Source of the DNA: UBA4427 sp045106235
Lineage (GTDB): Bacteria > Myxococcota_A > UBA9160 > UBA4427
Length of the DNA: 64,000 bases
Reading direction: 5' to 3'
NCBI GenBank assembly: GCA_045106235.1
Contig: JBGCEJ010000006.1
Span: forward strand, 1-64,000
This document shows, in pieces, positions 52,754 to 61,493 of this stretch. The notes below the pieces were generated by a model, which ran no database searches, was not told the origin of the DNA, and was given only the letters and a program-made list of their open reading frames with translations. The stretch's first letter is position 1, and each line of letters starts with the position of its first letter. Made by a program: the position numbers and the translations under genes.

Positions 52754-53617
52754 ATGGATTTGCACCAGGTCAGATGCTGGCTCGCGGTCGTCGACGCCGG
52801 AAGCTTCACCGCTGCCTCGGAGCGTCTTCACCTAACTCAGCCCGGAGTATCCTATGCGGTCAAGCAACTCGAGGACGCGCTCGGGACGCCGCTCTTTGAA
52901 CGGCTGGGTCGGAGCGTCACGCTCTCCGCGGCCGGTGAAGTCTTCCTTCCCCACGCTCGGCAGCTCATCCAATCGGCCGAAGTCGCCACTACGACGGTTG
53001 AGCATTTCAAGGGGCTCAGGGCAGGCGTCCTGACCCTCTCTGCCGTTCGCAGCATTCTCCCGACACCGTTGGCTACCTGGGTTTCGGCTTTTCGAGATCG
53101 ATACCCGGGCGTCCTCGTTCGGCTGGCCTTTGCAGGTGGGCCGAAAGCCGTCGTGGACCAGGTGCGCTCGGGGCGATGCGAGCTTGGATTCGGAGCGGGC
53201 CCGGCCGTGCCGAGCGGATTGGTCTGCCGCGAGATCGCGCACGAGGAGTTCATGGTCATCTTTCCACCCGACCTGCCGCCCCCGTCTGGTCGCCTCACCT
53301 ACGCTCAGCTTGCCGGCTACCCGTTCGCCATGCCATCGCGCGGAAGCGAGCGCGACGTGTACGACGAATACTTTCGAAGCGGCGGAGGCGAGCCCGAAGT
53401 CGTGGTCGAGACCTTCGAACGCGATGTCATCCTCGAGTTGGTCGTTCAGGGCACCGCGTGCGCCGTTGTTCCTGCGGATTCGGCCCGCGAGGCGGCGCGG
53501 CGCGGCGCCCACCTCCGCCGATTCCACCCACGGATCACGCGACCGATCCTCGCGCTCCACCGTGAAACGCCCCTGTCGCCTGCTGCCACCGAGTTCCTGC
53601 AACTCGTCGAAGAATAG
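52754..53617 (+). CDS. LysR family transcriptional regulator
   Basis: A 287-aa regulator with an N-terminal winged HTH (MDLHQVRCWLAVVDAGSFTAASERLHLTQPGVSYAVKQLEDALGTPLFERLGR, quoted in part) and a periplasmic-binding-like effector domain (about 90-287). The divergent TauD-like gene is its likely target. Confidence 0.95.
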   Translation: MDLHQVRCWLAVVDAGSFTAASERLHLTQPGVSYAVKQLEDALGTPLFERLGRSVTLSAAGEVFLPHARQLIQSAEVATTTVEHFKGLRAGVLTLSAVRSILPTPLATWVSAFRDRYPGVLVRLAFAGGPKAVVDQVRSGRCELGFGAGPAVPSGLVCREIAHEEFMVIFPPDLPPPSGRLTYAQLAGYPFAMPSRGSERDVYDEYFRSGGGEPEVVVETFERDVILELVVQGTACAVVPADSAREAARRGAHLRRFHPRITRPILALHRETPLSPAATEFLQLVEE

Positions 53618-53689
53618 ATGCGTGGGAGCAGGTCTGGGCGATCAAGGGCCTGCAATTTGGTCAGTGGACGGCGAAGCCGCGCGACGAGA

Positions 53690-54106
53690 TCAGGTCACGC
53701 CTGGGACCGTGTCGTAGGTGGGCAATGACGCGGGCTCCGTGTGCCAAGGCGCGCGCGAGGCGAAGTAGACATGGACCGAGGGCTTCACGGACGGTGTGTC
53801 GTCGAGTACGCCGAAGCGAATGTTGATGAAGGCGCCCGCTTCTTGCCGATTGAAGAGGCTGGAACCACAGACTTTGCAGAAGCCGACGCGTCCCGTCTCG
53901 TTCTTGTTGTAGATCTGGATGAGCTCTTGGCCTCGCTCGACGACCACCTTCTCGTTCTCGATTCTGCCCCAGGCGGAACACTGGGAGCCGCTGAACTTCT
54001 GGCACTCGGAGCAATGGCAGTAGCCCGCGATGAGGAATGCGTCATCCACGGAGAGGGCTACGCCTCCGCAGAGGCAGGTGGCCCTTAATATTCGAGTGTC
54101 AGTCAT
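53690..54106 (-). CDS. GFA family (CENP-V/glutathione-dependent formaldehyde-activating) zinc protein
   Basis: A 138-aa protein with the GFA pattern of Cys pairs: CLCGGV, YCHCSECQKFSGS and FCKVCGSSLF. These bind two zinc ions. Despite the name, most members have unknown reactions. ATG at 54106 is preferred; a start 11 codons upstream is possible. It stands alone, just before the decayed tRNA fragment. Confidence 0.88.
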   Translation of the reverse strand: MTDTRILRATCLCGGVALSVDDAFLIAGYCHCSECQKFSGSQCSAWGRIENEKVVVERGQELIQIYNKNETGRVGFCKVCGSSLFNRQEAGAFINIRFGVLDDTPSVKPSVHVYFASRAPWHTEPASLPTYDTVPGVT

Positions 54107-54194
54107 CCTGATGAAGCTCCCTTTGGATCGTAGTCGCAAGATCCTAGCGGCAAATCGCGCGTTGCCGGGGGCGGGGCCCGAGTCGACTCGCGGG

Positions 54195-54263
54195 TGAGTG
54201 AATGGGACGGGGAGCTTCGAGCGAGAAGCGGGCGAACGGAATGCCGGTTCGAATCTGGTCTCG
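54195..54263 (+). repeat. decayed tRNA-Gly fragment with purine block
   Basis: TTCGAATCTGGTCTCG (54248-54263) matches the tRNA-Gly T loop and acceptor strand, preceded by CCGG instead of CCAG and followed by CGCGCG instead of TGCTCCA. Upstream, GGGGAGCTTCGAGCGA resembles the purine block of the other copies. No TTGACC pair or terminator remains. Confidence 0.55.
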
Positions 54264-54285
54264 CGCGCGCTCTTTCCGATGTTCT

Positions 54286-55122
54286 CTACTCGATCGCTTC
54301 GAGCGCTCTAGCCAGCGGTTCCAGTTGTGCCGCTCGGTACGGGTTCCGCATCGAGAAGATCACGACGTCGACCCCTGCGTCGCCTAATGCCGCGGCCTGA
54401 GCGGCCGACTCCTCGGGAGCTTGATCTGCTGGGAGCGCCACTTGAACGGAACACGTGATCTCCGCGGAGTTTCGCCCGACGGCCTCACAATGCTCCTCGA
54501 GAATCGCGCGCTTTGCCCGAAACACATCCGGAGGCGCAAAGGGAAGGTTCCAATGGTCTGCAAAGCGGGCGACGATTCGAAGTGTCCGCTTTTCGCCTCC
54601 ACCGCCGATGACGATGGGTGGGCAACCCTGCGGGCCTTTGGGTTCACAGCGCGCCTGGGACAACTGGAAAAAATTTCCGCTGAAATCCGTATGCTCATTC
54701 GAGAGCAGGCTCCGAGTGACCTCGACGCATTCCTCGAAACGATTCATGCGCTCCTTCATCGGTAGCAGATCGATTCCGTAGGCCGCACATTCCGCCTCGT
54801 GCCAGCCTGCTCCAATCCCCAGATCGACGCGTCCCCCGCTCACGATATCCAGACTCGCCGCCATATTCGCGAGCAGCGCGGGATGGCGATAAGGCGTGCC
54901 CGAGACCATGCAGCCGATGCGGATTCGATTCGTCGCCTGAGCGAGCGCCGAGAGCGTCACCCACGCCTCCATGCACGGCCCGTTCGGATCGCCCACGAGT
55001 GGATAGAAATGATCGAAATTCCAGGCGCTCTCGAAGGTCTCGATCTCGTCGGCGGCCTGCCATACAGCGAGCATGTCCTGCCAGCCGCAATGCTGCGGCG
55101 GCGTCTTGATCCCGAATCTCAT
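54286..55122 (-). CDS. LLM class flavin/F420-dependent oxidoreductase
   Basis: A 278-aa luciferase-like TIM-barrel protein with WNFDHFYPLVGDPNGPCMEAWVTLSALAQATNRIRIGCMVSGTPYRHPALLA, GGRVDLGIGAGWHEAECAAYGI and PPIVIGGGGEKRTLRIVARFADHWN, each quoted in short form only. This layout is typical of F420-dependent LLM enzymes. It is last in the meta-cleavage operon, 33 bp after the FAD monooxygenase. Its substrate is unknown. Confidence 0.85.
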   Translation of the reverse strand: MRFGIKTPPQHCGWQDMLAVWQAADEIETFESAWNFDHFYPLVGDPNGPCMEAWVTLSALAQATNRIRIGCMVSGTPYRHPALLANMAASLDIVSGGRVDLGIGAGWHEAECAAYGIDLLPMKERMNRFEECVEVTRSLLSNEHTDFSGNFFQLSQARCEPKGPQGCPPIVIGGGGEKRTLRIVARFADHWNLPFAPPDVFRAKRAILEEHCEAVGRNSAEITCSVQVALPADQAPEESAAQAAALGDAGVDVVIFSMRNPYRAAQLEPLARALEAIE

Positions 55123-55155
55123 TGCATCTCTCCCGTGCGCATTGCGCCCTTGTTT

Positions 55156-56424
55156 TCAGTAAACCCGGTCGGCAAGGGAGATCCCGTCGGCGAGGGCGGC
55201 CAGCGCAAATCCCGCGGTGCGGCGATAGCCATCTGTGATCTCGAGGATTTCCTTTTGGCTGATGACCTCATCGATCTGTGTGAATCCGTTAGGCGCGCGT
55301 TCTTCGACGAGCTTCATGGGCAGCTCGGGGCCCAGTTCTCGGTTTGCTAAGACGATTGAGGCCGTCGCGGGGATGCGCTCGGATGCGTAGCGAGCCAGCG
55401 CCTGCGTTGGGTGATCCGGCTGACATCGTAGACATCCCGCCAATACGCGCGCATCGAGGATCGCCTGGGAGGCGCCGTTCGATCCGATCGGATACATCGG
55501 GTGGGCGGCGTCACCGAGTAGGGTCGTCCGGCCGAAGGACCACTGATCGACGGGGTCGCGGTCGATCATGGGGAATCGGAAGGTCCCCTCGGCCGATCGG
55601 ATCAGCGCCGGCACGTCGAGCCAGGGGAAGACCCAGGATTCGAATCGGTCGATGAAGTCGGCGAGCACGCCGGGCTGGTTCCAGTCTTCGCGTTCCGTCG
55701 GTTCGAGGTCGGGCATGCGGAGTTCCGCGATGAAGTTGATGAGCTGCCGGCCGTTTTTGAGGTCGCTCACGGGGTAGGCGACAAATTTCTGGTCCGGGTG
55801 ACCGGCCCAAACCATCGTCCGACCATCGAGCATCGGTGCGGATTCGGCCAGGCCGCGCCAGAGGAGGGCGCCGTTCCATTTGGGCACGCCTTCATCGGGA
55901 TAGCGATGGCCGCGCAGCACGGAGTGGATGCCGTCGGCGGCGACGAGGAGTGAGCCTTCGACGTCGATCTGCTCGGCGATCCCGCTGCGCTTGTTGAAGC
56001 GGGCATGGATGCCTGCCGTGGTCTCTTCGACGCCCGTAAAATGATGGCCCGTGTGGATCCGGTCGAGGCCGAGCCGTTCGACGGCGGCTTCGAGGAGGAT
56101 CTGCTGGAGGATACCGCGATGGATCGAGAGCTGGGGCCACGCATAGCCGGCGGCGGCACCGCGCGGCTCGTCCCAGATCGATTCGCCGCGCTTCGTGAAG
56201 TAGGCGAGCGATTGAGGCGCAATCGATTGCGCTTCGAGCGCCGGGAGGAGGCCGAGCGCATCGAGCTCGCGCACGGCATGGGGAAGCAGGTTGATCCCGA
56301 CGCCGAGGGCACGAATGCTTTCGACGGATTCATAGACCTCCACCTCAAAACCGCTTTGATGCAAGCTGAGGGCGGTGGTCAGTCCTCCTATGCCGCCGCC
56401 TACGACGATCACGGGCTCGGGCAC
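55156..56424 (-). CDS. FAD-dependent aromatic monooxygenase
   Basis: A 422-aa class A flavoprotein hydroxylase. It has the Rossmann motif VIVVGGGIGGLTTALSL, the second FAD motif LLVAADGIHSVLRGHR and the late GDAAHPMYPIGSNGASQAILDARVLA. It resembles salicylate or 3-hydroxybenzoate hydroxylases and PhzS. Ring hydroxylation that feeds the extradiol enzyme is plausible, but the substrate is inferred. The GTG start overlaps the DUF3237 stop (TAGTG). Confidence 0.88.
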   Translation of the reverse strand: MPEPVIVVGGGIGGLTTALSLHQSGFEVEVYESVESIRALGVGINLLPHAVRELDALGLLPALEAQSIAPQSLAYFTKRGESIWDEPRGAAAGYAWPQLSIHRGILQQILLEAAVERLGLDRIHTGHHFTGVEETTAGIHARFNKRSGIAEQIDVEGSLLVAADGIHSVLRGHRYPDEGVPKWNGALLWRGLAESAPMLDGRTMVWAGHPDQKFVAYPVSDLKNGRQLINFIAELRMPDLEPTEREDWNQPGVLADFIDRFESWVFPWLDVPALIRSAEGTFRFPMIDRDPVDQWSFGRTTLLGDAAHPMYPIGSNGASQAILDARVLAGCLRCQPDHPTQALARYASERIPATASIVLANRELGPELPMKLVEERAPNGFTQIDEVISQKEILEITDGYRRTAGFALAALADGISLADRVY

Positions 56425-56885
56425 TAGTGCACCTCGAAGACGTGGATACGCACCGTCGATCGCTCGCGCTCACCCCAGGCGATGCCAAGGGTTCGGTTGA
56501 GCCGCTCGTAGCGCGGGGAAGAGGTGCCGAAGCGGATCTGAGTGCGGAAATAGTACTCTGACGGATCGACGGGCTCGCCGGCGGCCAGACGCGTGAGGAC
56601 TTCCGGCGCCGCGGCGCGAAGACCATCGGATTGAATCTCGATCGAGTCTCCCGCGTCGGTCTGCAAATAGTAATGGGCGGAGAGCTGAATGGTTCCGTCA
56701 GCCTGGACCGTCTGCCAATCGAGACCTCCGGGTCCGACCTGACCGTTCAAGCCGTCGACGCCCTCGAAGGTGCCGCCGACGAACCGGATCAAGCGCCGTT
56801 CGCCGTCGGGAAAATTGCCGAGCGTCGTCGGCGGTTCTGCCTCGATGGTGATATCAAGGAGCGGGCTGAGTTCGATCTTCATCAT
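56424..56885 (-). CDS. DUF3237 family protein
   Basis: A 153-aa protein of the DUF3237 family: GDNF-like GNFPDGERRLIRFVGGTFEG, GQVGPGGLDWQTVQADGTIQLSAHYYLQTDAGDSIEIQSDG and a C-terminal strand. Members accompany aromatic or steroid catabolic genes; the activity is unknown. ATG at 56885 overlaps the hydratase stop by 4 bp, and the stop overlaps the monooxygenase start. Confidence 0.85.
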   Translation of the reverse strand: MMKIELSPLLDITIEAEPPTTLGNFPDGERRLIRFVGGTFEGVDGLNGQVGPGGLDWQTVQADGTIQLSAHYYLQTDAGDSIEIQSDGLRAAAPEVLTRLAAGEPVDPSEYYFRTQIRFGTSSPRYERLNRTLGIAWGERERSTVRIHVFEVH

Positions 56886-57673
56886 TCGAACTCGACCGAC
56901 ACGCTCCCGAGGCCCTGGTCGAAGCTGCACTCGACTTTGTCGCCCGCCGCGATCGGAACGGCGCGCACGAACGAGCCCGTGAGGATGACCTGGCCGGGTT
57001 CGAAGACCACGCCGAACTCGCCTAACTTATTGGCGAGCCACGCGACGGAGGTCACGGGGTTGCCGAGAACGGCGGAGGCCTCTCCCTCTTCGAGGACTTC
57101 CCCATTCTTTGAAAGAGCGCCCTGGACGCGTCGGATGTCGATTTGATCAAGCCGGCGAGGGTTTGCGCCGAGGACTGCCGCGCCGCAGGCGGCCAGGTCG
57201 GCCACGGTATCGACGATGCTGAATCCTGGCTCGCGCTGGACACGGAAATCGACGATCTCGATTGCGGGTAAGACAAAGTCCGTCGCGCGGATCACGTCGA
57301 CGGGCAGCACGCCCGGTCCCGAGAGCGCTTCCTTCATAACAAAGGCGATCTCCATCTCGACGATCGGTGCGAAGAAATGCGAGAAGGGGACGGAGGTATC
57401 CTCGGGAAGGAAGAGATCGTCGGTCATCGCGCTGAAGTCGGGCTCTGTCGTACCGGCCATTTCCTGCATGGGCTTTGACGTGAGGCCAACCTTGTAGCCC
57501 TTGATCTGCCGACCCGCCGCGACTCGCCGGCTCACGAAGTCTTCTTGAATTCGGTAGGCGTCTTCGATTTCAATCTCGGGGTAGGCGCCCGTCAAGCGCG
57601 GGACCGGTTTGCGTGTCTGATAGGTTTCGACGAGCGCGTCGGTGATTTTCGAACGAGTGGCATCATCCAGCAT
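56882..57673 (-). CDS. hpaH: 2-oxo-hept-3-ene-1,7-dioate hydratase / 2-keto-4-pentenoate hydratase family
   Basis: A 263-aa HpaH/MhpD-type hydratase. It has IKGYKVGLTSKPMQEMAG, metal-binding VEMEIAFVMKE, ATDFVLPAIEIVDFR and GQVILTGSF. It adds water to the dienoate made after decarboxylation of the ring-cleavage product. The symbol follows pathway context; an MhpD-like substrate is the main alternative. It ends against DUF3237 and starts 2 bp after the aldolase stop. Confidence 0.84.
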   Translation of the reverse strand: MLDDATRSKITDALVETYQTRKPVPRLTGAYPEIEIEDAYRIQEDFVSRRVAAGRQIKGYKVGLTSKPMQEMAGTTEPDFSAMTDDLFLPEDTSVPFSHFFAPIVEMEIAFVMKEALSGPGVLPVDVIRATDFVLPAIEIVDFRVQREPGFSIVDTVADLAACGAAVLGANPRRLDQIDIRRVQGALSKNGEVLEEGEASAVLGNPVTSVAWLANKLGEFGVVFEPGQVILTGSFVRAVPIAAGDKVECSFDQGLGSVSVEFE

Positions 57674-57675
57674 GA

Positions 57676-58470
57676 TCAGGCTCCCTTCTGGGTGGCTTTG
57701 CGGACCGTTTCGAGACTATTGGCCGAGGCGCCTGCGAGTGCATTCACGTCGGTTGTGACTGAAACCATCTGGAAGCCCTGTTCGACTCGGAGGGGGGCGA
57801 CCGCCGCGTTCGATAGAACCGCTGCCGCCTTTCTGTGTTTGCGGGTCGCGGCCAAAACACGGGCCACGGCCTCGTCGAAGACGGGCTTTCCGTCGTTATC
57901 ACCGGGCGGGAGGCCCAATGCGATCGAGAGGTCGAAGGGCCCCACGAAGAGGGCGTCCACGCCGGGCACCGCGGCGATCTCGTCCACGTTTTCGAGGGCC
58001 TCGGCCGTCTCGATCATGGGAATCACAGCGACGCGCTCGTTGGCCGTGGCGAAATAGCCGAGTCCGTCCCGGGTATTCACCCGGATCGGTCCGAAGCTGC
58101 GGCGTCCGGCCGGCGGGTAGAGACAGGCGTCGACCATGCGCCGAGCGTCGTCCGCGTCCTGGATCATCGGAACCAGGATGCCCATCGCGCCGGCATCGAG
58201 CATACGACCGATGATTCCGGGCTCGTTCCAAGGGACGCGCACAATAGGCGAGATCCCCGCGCGATCGGCGGCGCGGATCATGTCCAGAGCGCCTTCGTAT
58301 TCCATGCAGCCGTGCTGCATATCGATCAGCACCCAGTCGAAACCGAGCGGCCCGATGGCTTCGACGCCGAGTGCTCCCGGCATCATGCACCAGGCGCCGA
58401 GCGTGGTTTCACCCGCGGCCCAGCGGGGCAGCATGGAGGGGGCCTGTTGGGCAGTCGTTAGTTCGGGCAC
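57676..58470 (-). CDS. hpaI: HpaI/HpcH-family aldolase (4-hydroxy-2-oxo-heptane-1,7-dioate type)
   Basis: A 264-aa class II pyruvate aldolase. It has FDWVLIDMQHGCMEYEGALDMIRAADRAG, GAMGILVPMIQDADDARRMVDACLYPPAG, VIPMIETAEALENVDEIAAVPGVDALFVGPFDLSIALG (parts of each); metal ligands Glu and Asp lie in IET and FDL. It cleaves the hydrated product to pyruvate and a semialdehyde. Thirty bases separate it from the P450 gene upstream. Confidence 0.88.
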   Translation of the reverse strand: MPELTTAQQAPSMLPRWAAGETTLGAWCMMPGALGVEAIGPLGFDWVLIDMQHGCMEYEGALDMIRAADRAGISPIVRVPWNEPGIIGRMLDAGAMGILVPMIQDADDARRMVDACLYPPAGRRSFGPIRVNTRDGLGYFATANERVAVIPMIETAEALENVDEIAAVPGVDALFVGPFDLSIALGLPPGDNDGKPVFDEAVARVLAATRKHRKAAAVLSNAAVAPLRVEQGFQMVSVTTDVNALAGASANSLETVRKATQKGA

Positions 58471-58500
58471 GAGAACTCCTTTCGATTTGGATCAGGCGGC

Positions 58501-59703
58501 TCAGCGCGATTCGCTTAGCTCGTAGCGGATCGGCAGGCTCTTGAGGGACGAGATCCAAAACGCGTCGACCCAGCGCGGTTCACCGGCGAGCTCGATGTTC
58601 CGGATCCGCGGAATCAATTCCTCGAATAGCGACTGCATCTCGGCTTTGGCGAGTGTCTGGCCTATGCATGCGTGGGTTCCCGTCCCAAAGCCGAGGTGCG
58701 GATTGGGATTGCGATCGACGCGGAATTCATCCGGCGCGTCGAAGACGTCCTCGTCGCGGTTCGCCGAGGCGAAATTGATGCAGACATCCTGCCCCTTTGC
58801 GATAGACACGCCGCGAAGGACAGTGTCTTCCGTTGCGGCCCGAAGGAAGTTCGTCGTTGGCGTGACGAAGCGGATGATCTCATCGATGGCGGTCGCGATC
58901 AGCTGGGGCTGAGTCTGCAGTTTCTCGAGCTCGGCCGGGTTGCGAATCAGCGCCAGGAGTCCACCGCTGATCGCGCTGGCCGTTGTATCGTGCCCGGCCG
59001 TCACCAATACGAGCACATGGGACATGGCCTCGATGGGGGCAAGAGGGTTGTCGTCGATGGATGCATTCGCGATTGCACTTGCGAGATCATCGCGGGGTTC
59101 GCGCTTACGCGATTCGATCAGATTGGCGCAGAAGGCGATGGCTCGCTCGAAGTGCCCCGCATCGCCCGCGAAGTCTTCATCCTCCTGCCCGAACGCGCGT
59201 TTCGCGATTTGAAGAACGGTGTCCTCATCCTCGCGCCCAACTCCGAGCAAGCCGCAGATCATGCGCAAAGGATGCGGTGCGGCGAGGAGGTCGACGAAAT
59301 TGCCTTCGTTCGTCGTGGCCATTTCGTCGATGAGCTCTCGCGAGATCTCGTCGAAACGGGACGTCATGCGTCGAACGTTTCGGGGCGTGAGCCAGTCACG
59401 ATAGATCTTTCGATGTTTCGTGTGCTCTGGTGGATCCATGTCGAGCATCGTCCGCATCGGCGCCGGATTGTCGCGACGCATGCCGATCATAGACCGCTCT
59501 GTGCTTGTCCAAAGATTCGGGTTGCGGGAGATCTCGACGATGTCAGCGTGCCGAGTGATGAGCCAGAACGGGTCGACCAGATCGCTCTCGTACCGTCTGA
59601 CGGGTTCGTTCTTTCGAAGAGCCTTGGCGGCCGCGTGCGGGAAGCCATGCTGACCCCAGTACTGCGGATCGAGGATCAGTCCAGGATCGGCGTCTGCGCT
59701 CAT
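58501..59703 (-). CDS. cytochrome P450
   Basis: A 400-aa soluble bacterial P450. The I-helix is VTAGHDTTASAISGG, the ExxR is in the EIIRFV region and the haem Cys in GFGTGTHACIGQTLAKAEMQ. Such CYPs hydroxylate or O-demethylate small molecules. Its start overlaps the FAA-hydrolase stop by 4 bp, so it is a true operon member between FAA hydrolase and aldolase. P450s are not standard parts of the homoprotocatechuate route, so it may prepare an unusual aromatic substrate. No ferredoxin gene is nearby. Confidence 0.93.
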   Translation of the reverse strand: MSADADPGLILDPQYWGQHGFPHAAAKALRKNEPVRRYESDLVDPFWLITRHADIVEISRNPNLWTSTERSMIGMRRDNPAPMRTMLDMDPPEHTKHRKIYRDWLTPRNVRRMTSRFDEISRELIDEMATTNEGNFVDLLAAPHPLRMICGLLGVGREDEDTVLQIAKRAFGQEDEDFAGDAGHFERAIAFCANLIESRKREPRDDLASAIANASIDDNPLAPIEAMSHVLVLVTAGHDTTASAISGGLLALIRNPAELEKLQTQPQLIATAIDEIIRFVTPTTNFLRAATEDTVLRGVSIAKGQDVCINFASANRDEDVFDAPDEFRVDRNPNPHLGFGTGTHACIGQTLAKAEMQSLFEELIPRIRNIELAGEPRWVDAFWISSLKSLPIRYELSESR

Positions 59704-60599
59704 CTTCCACCTCGGAGCTTCGCCATCTCTTCCAACTCGTCCGGCGTGAGCGAATCAGGGCCGAGCGCAACCGAGCGCACACCGACGGAGTCCGTGGGCT
59801 GGTGGCCGATCGCGTGGGTCGGCGCCGGAATCTCGGCGACCGTATTCGAGAGTCGCCCGAGGCCGGTCACTTCGACTTCGACGACATCGCCGATCGTCAT
59901 GGGGCGCGAATTCGCAGGTGTCCCTGTGAGTACGACATCGCCGGGCAGGAGCGTGATGTGTCGGCAGAGATCGGCCAGCATATAATCGATCCCGAAAGTC
60001 ATCTCTGAAACTTCGTCTTCCTGCACGACTTCGCCGTTGATCAAGGTACGCAGGGTCGATTCGCGCACGTCGACGCCGCGCACGATCCCCGGTCCGACGG
60101 GACAGAAACCGTCCATACCCTTGACGCGGGTCATGCCGCCGGCGTCGGTGTCTCGGTAATCGTGACAGCCGACGTCGTTCGACGGGGCGAAGCCTGCGAG
60201 GTAGCTCCATGTATCCTCGGGAGCGACGTTTCGCATGGGCTTTCCGACGATGGCCGCGATCTCGCCCTCGTAGTTGAGGTACTGGCAGTCGGCGGGACGA
60301 TGGACGGAGCCGCGATGCGCATTCATGGCTGTCGTCGGTTTGTGAAAGTAGGTCGGTGTCGGACCCATCTTGGCGCGAAACTCAACGGCGCGTGACTTGT
60401 AGTTGAGGTGGACGCAAAGGATCTTGGTCGGGTCGCACGGGGGCAGGTAGGTCGCCGTGGCTTCCTCGACCTCTCGCCCGTCGCCGAGCACGAGGACCTC
60501 TTCCTTGGGCTTGACCCATTGAGAGATGCCCTCATGGATGATCCGTCGCCATTCTTCACGTTCGCCTTCGAGGACGTTGCCGTTTGCCATGGTGCTCAT
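59700..60599 (-). CDS. hpaG: fumarylacetoacetate hydrolase family decarboxylase/isomerase
   Basis: A 299-aa FAH-fold protein: LCVHLNYKSRAVEFRA, YFHKPTTAMNAHRGSVHRP, LNYEGEIAAIVGKPMRN (metal Glu), FAPSNDVGCHDYRDTDAGG and GDVVLTGTPANSRPM. In a homoprotocatechuate pathway this would be the HpaG bifunctional decarboxylase/isomerase. Only one FAH domain is present, as in many non-enteric versions. Overlaps of 4 bp on both sides confirm operon membership. Confidence 0.85.
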   Translation of the reverse strand: MSTMANGNVLEGEREEWRRIIHEGISQWVKPKEEVLVLGDGREVEEATATYLPPCDPTKILCVHLNYKSRAVEFRAKMGPTPTYFHKPTTAMNAHRGSVHRPADCQYLNYEGEIAAIVGKPMRNVAPEDTWSYLAGFAPSNDVGCHDYRDTDAGGMTRVKGMDGFCPVGPGIVRGVDVRESTLRTLINGEVVQEDEVSEMTFGIDYMLADLCRHITLLPGDVVLTGTPANSRPMTIGDVVEVEVTGLGRLSNTVAEIPAPTHAIGHQPTDSVGVRSVALGPDSLTPDELEEMAKLRGGR

Positions 60600-61456
60600 C
60601 GCGCCTCCAGGTCGAACCAGACATGAACCTGTCCGGTTGCGAGTGCGTTTTCGTATTCGGACATTCGGCGTCCCTTTGCTGTCCAGTCCCGTCCGCCGAG
60701 CGCGCCGGCCATCATCAGGTAGTGCCCGAAGCGTCCCTCCGGCTTGACTGCCTGATACTCGGGGTAGTAGTCGAGGACGGCGGCGTGATCTCCGCGCTCC
60801 CAGAGATCAAGGACATGGCGATCCTTCTCGCGTGCCTCGTCTGAGAGCACACAACTGGCGTCGAATGCGGCGTGCTTGGATGAATCATCGAGCTTCGGGA
60901 ATTGATGGCTCATGCCGCCGCTCCCGATCAACGCGACCCGCGAATCACTCTGCTGAATGGCTTCGGCGAGAACCGCCCCGAAGTCGAGGAAGTTATGTCG
61001 TTCCGCCTGCTGGCAGATTCCGACACGCATCACTTTCTCGCCGCGGCCGATATAGTGAACGATGTTCACGGTGGGATACTGCATGGCGATATTCGGGCTC
61101 GGCGTGTTGAAGACCGGCACGTTCTTTTCCGCCGCTACCTCTGCGGTGAGTCCCGCAAGCTCGGGCGCGCCGGGGAAATCGAACGGATGGTCGTTCAGGA
61201 CCATCGGAAGCTCGTCTGAGGTATAGAGACCGTGGTAGCGATCGCCTCCGGCGACGACGTGGCCGAGTGTCGTGAAGAAGTGCGTGTCGAAGATGACGAA
61301 GGTGTCGGCCTCGACGCGATCGAGCGCCTCGCGGACGGTTTCGAAGCCGGCGACGAGGGTCGTATCCTGCCCCCCGCCCATGCCGGCGCGAATCGCTTCG
61401 GGGGCCATGATGGCAGGCTGATGACTGAGCACCGCCGCTGCGACGATCTCTCCCAT
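60596..61456 (-). CDS. hpaD: LigB-type extradiol dioxygenase (HpaD-like)
   Basis: A 286-aa class III extradiol dioxygenase that would open a catechol ring between C2 and C3. Iron ligands and base are suggested by VLSHQPAIM, FVIFDTHFFTTLGHVV and GSGGMSHQFP; NDHPFDFPGAPELAG also fits the family. HpaD-type specificity for 3,4-dihydroxyphenylacetate is inferred from the neighbours. ATG at 61456 has AAGGAGAT on its strand; the open frame runs 47 codons further up without similarity. Confidence 0.84.
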   Translation of the reverse strand: MGEIVAAAVLSHQPAIMAPEAIRAGMGGGQDTTLVAGFETVREALDRVEADTFVIFDTHFFTTLGHVVAGGDRYHGLYTSDELPMVLNDHPFDFPGAPELAGLTAEVAAEKNVPVFNTPSPNIAMQYPTVNIVHYIGRGEKVMRVGICQQAERHNFLDFGAVLAEAIQQSDSRVALIGSGGMSHQFPKLDDSSKHAAFDASCVLSDEAREKDRHVLDLWERGDHAAVLDYYPEYQAVKPEGRFGHYLMMAGALGGRDWTAKGRRMSEYENALATGQVHVWFDLEAR

Positions 61457-61493
61457 ATTGATCTCCTTGATGCAGTGAATCGCTCGCCTCTGA

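Noticed and set aside
58672..59985. 437-codon plus-strand open frame
   Set aside because: It is antisense to the P450, which has all family motifs; the long open frame results from high GC.
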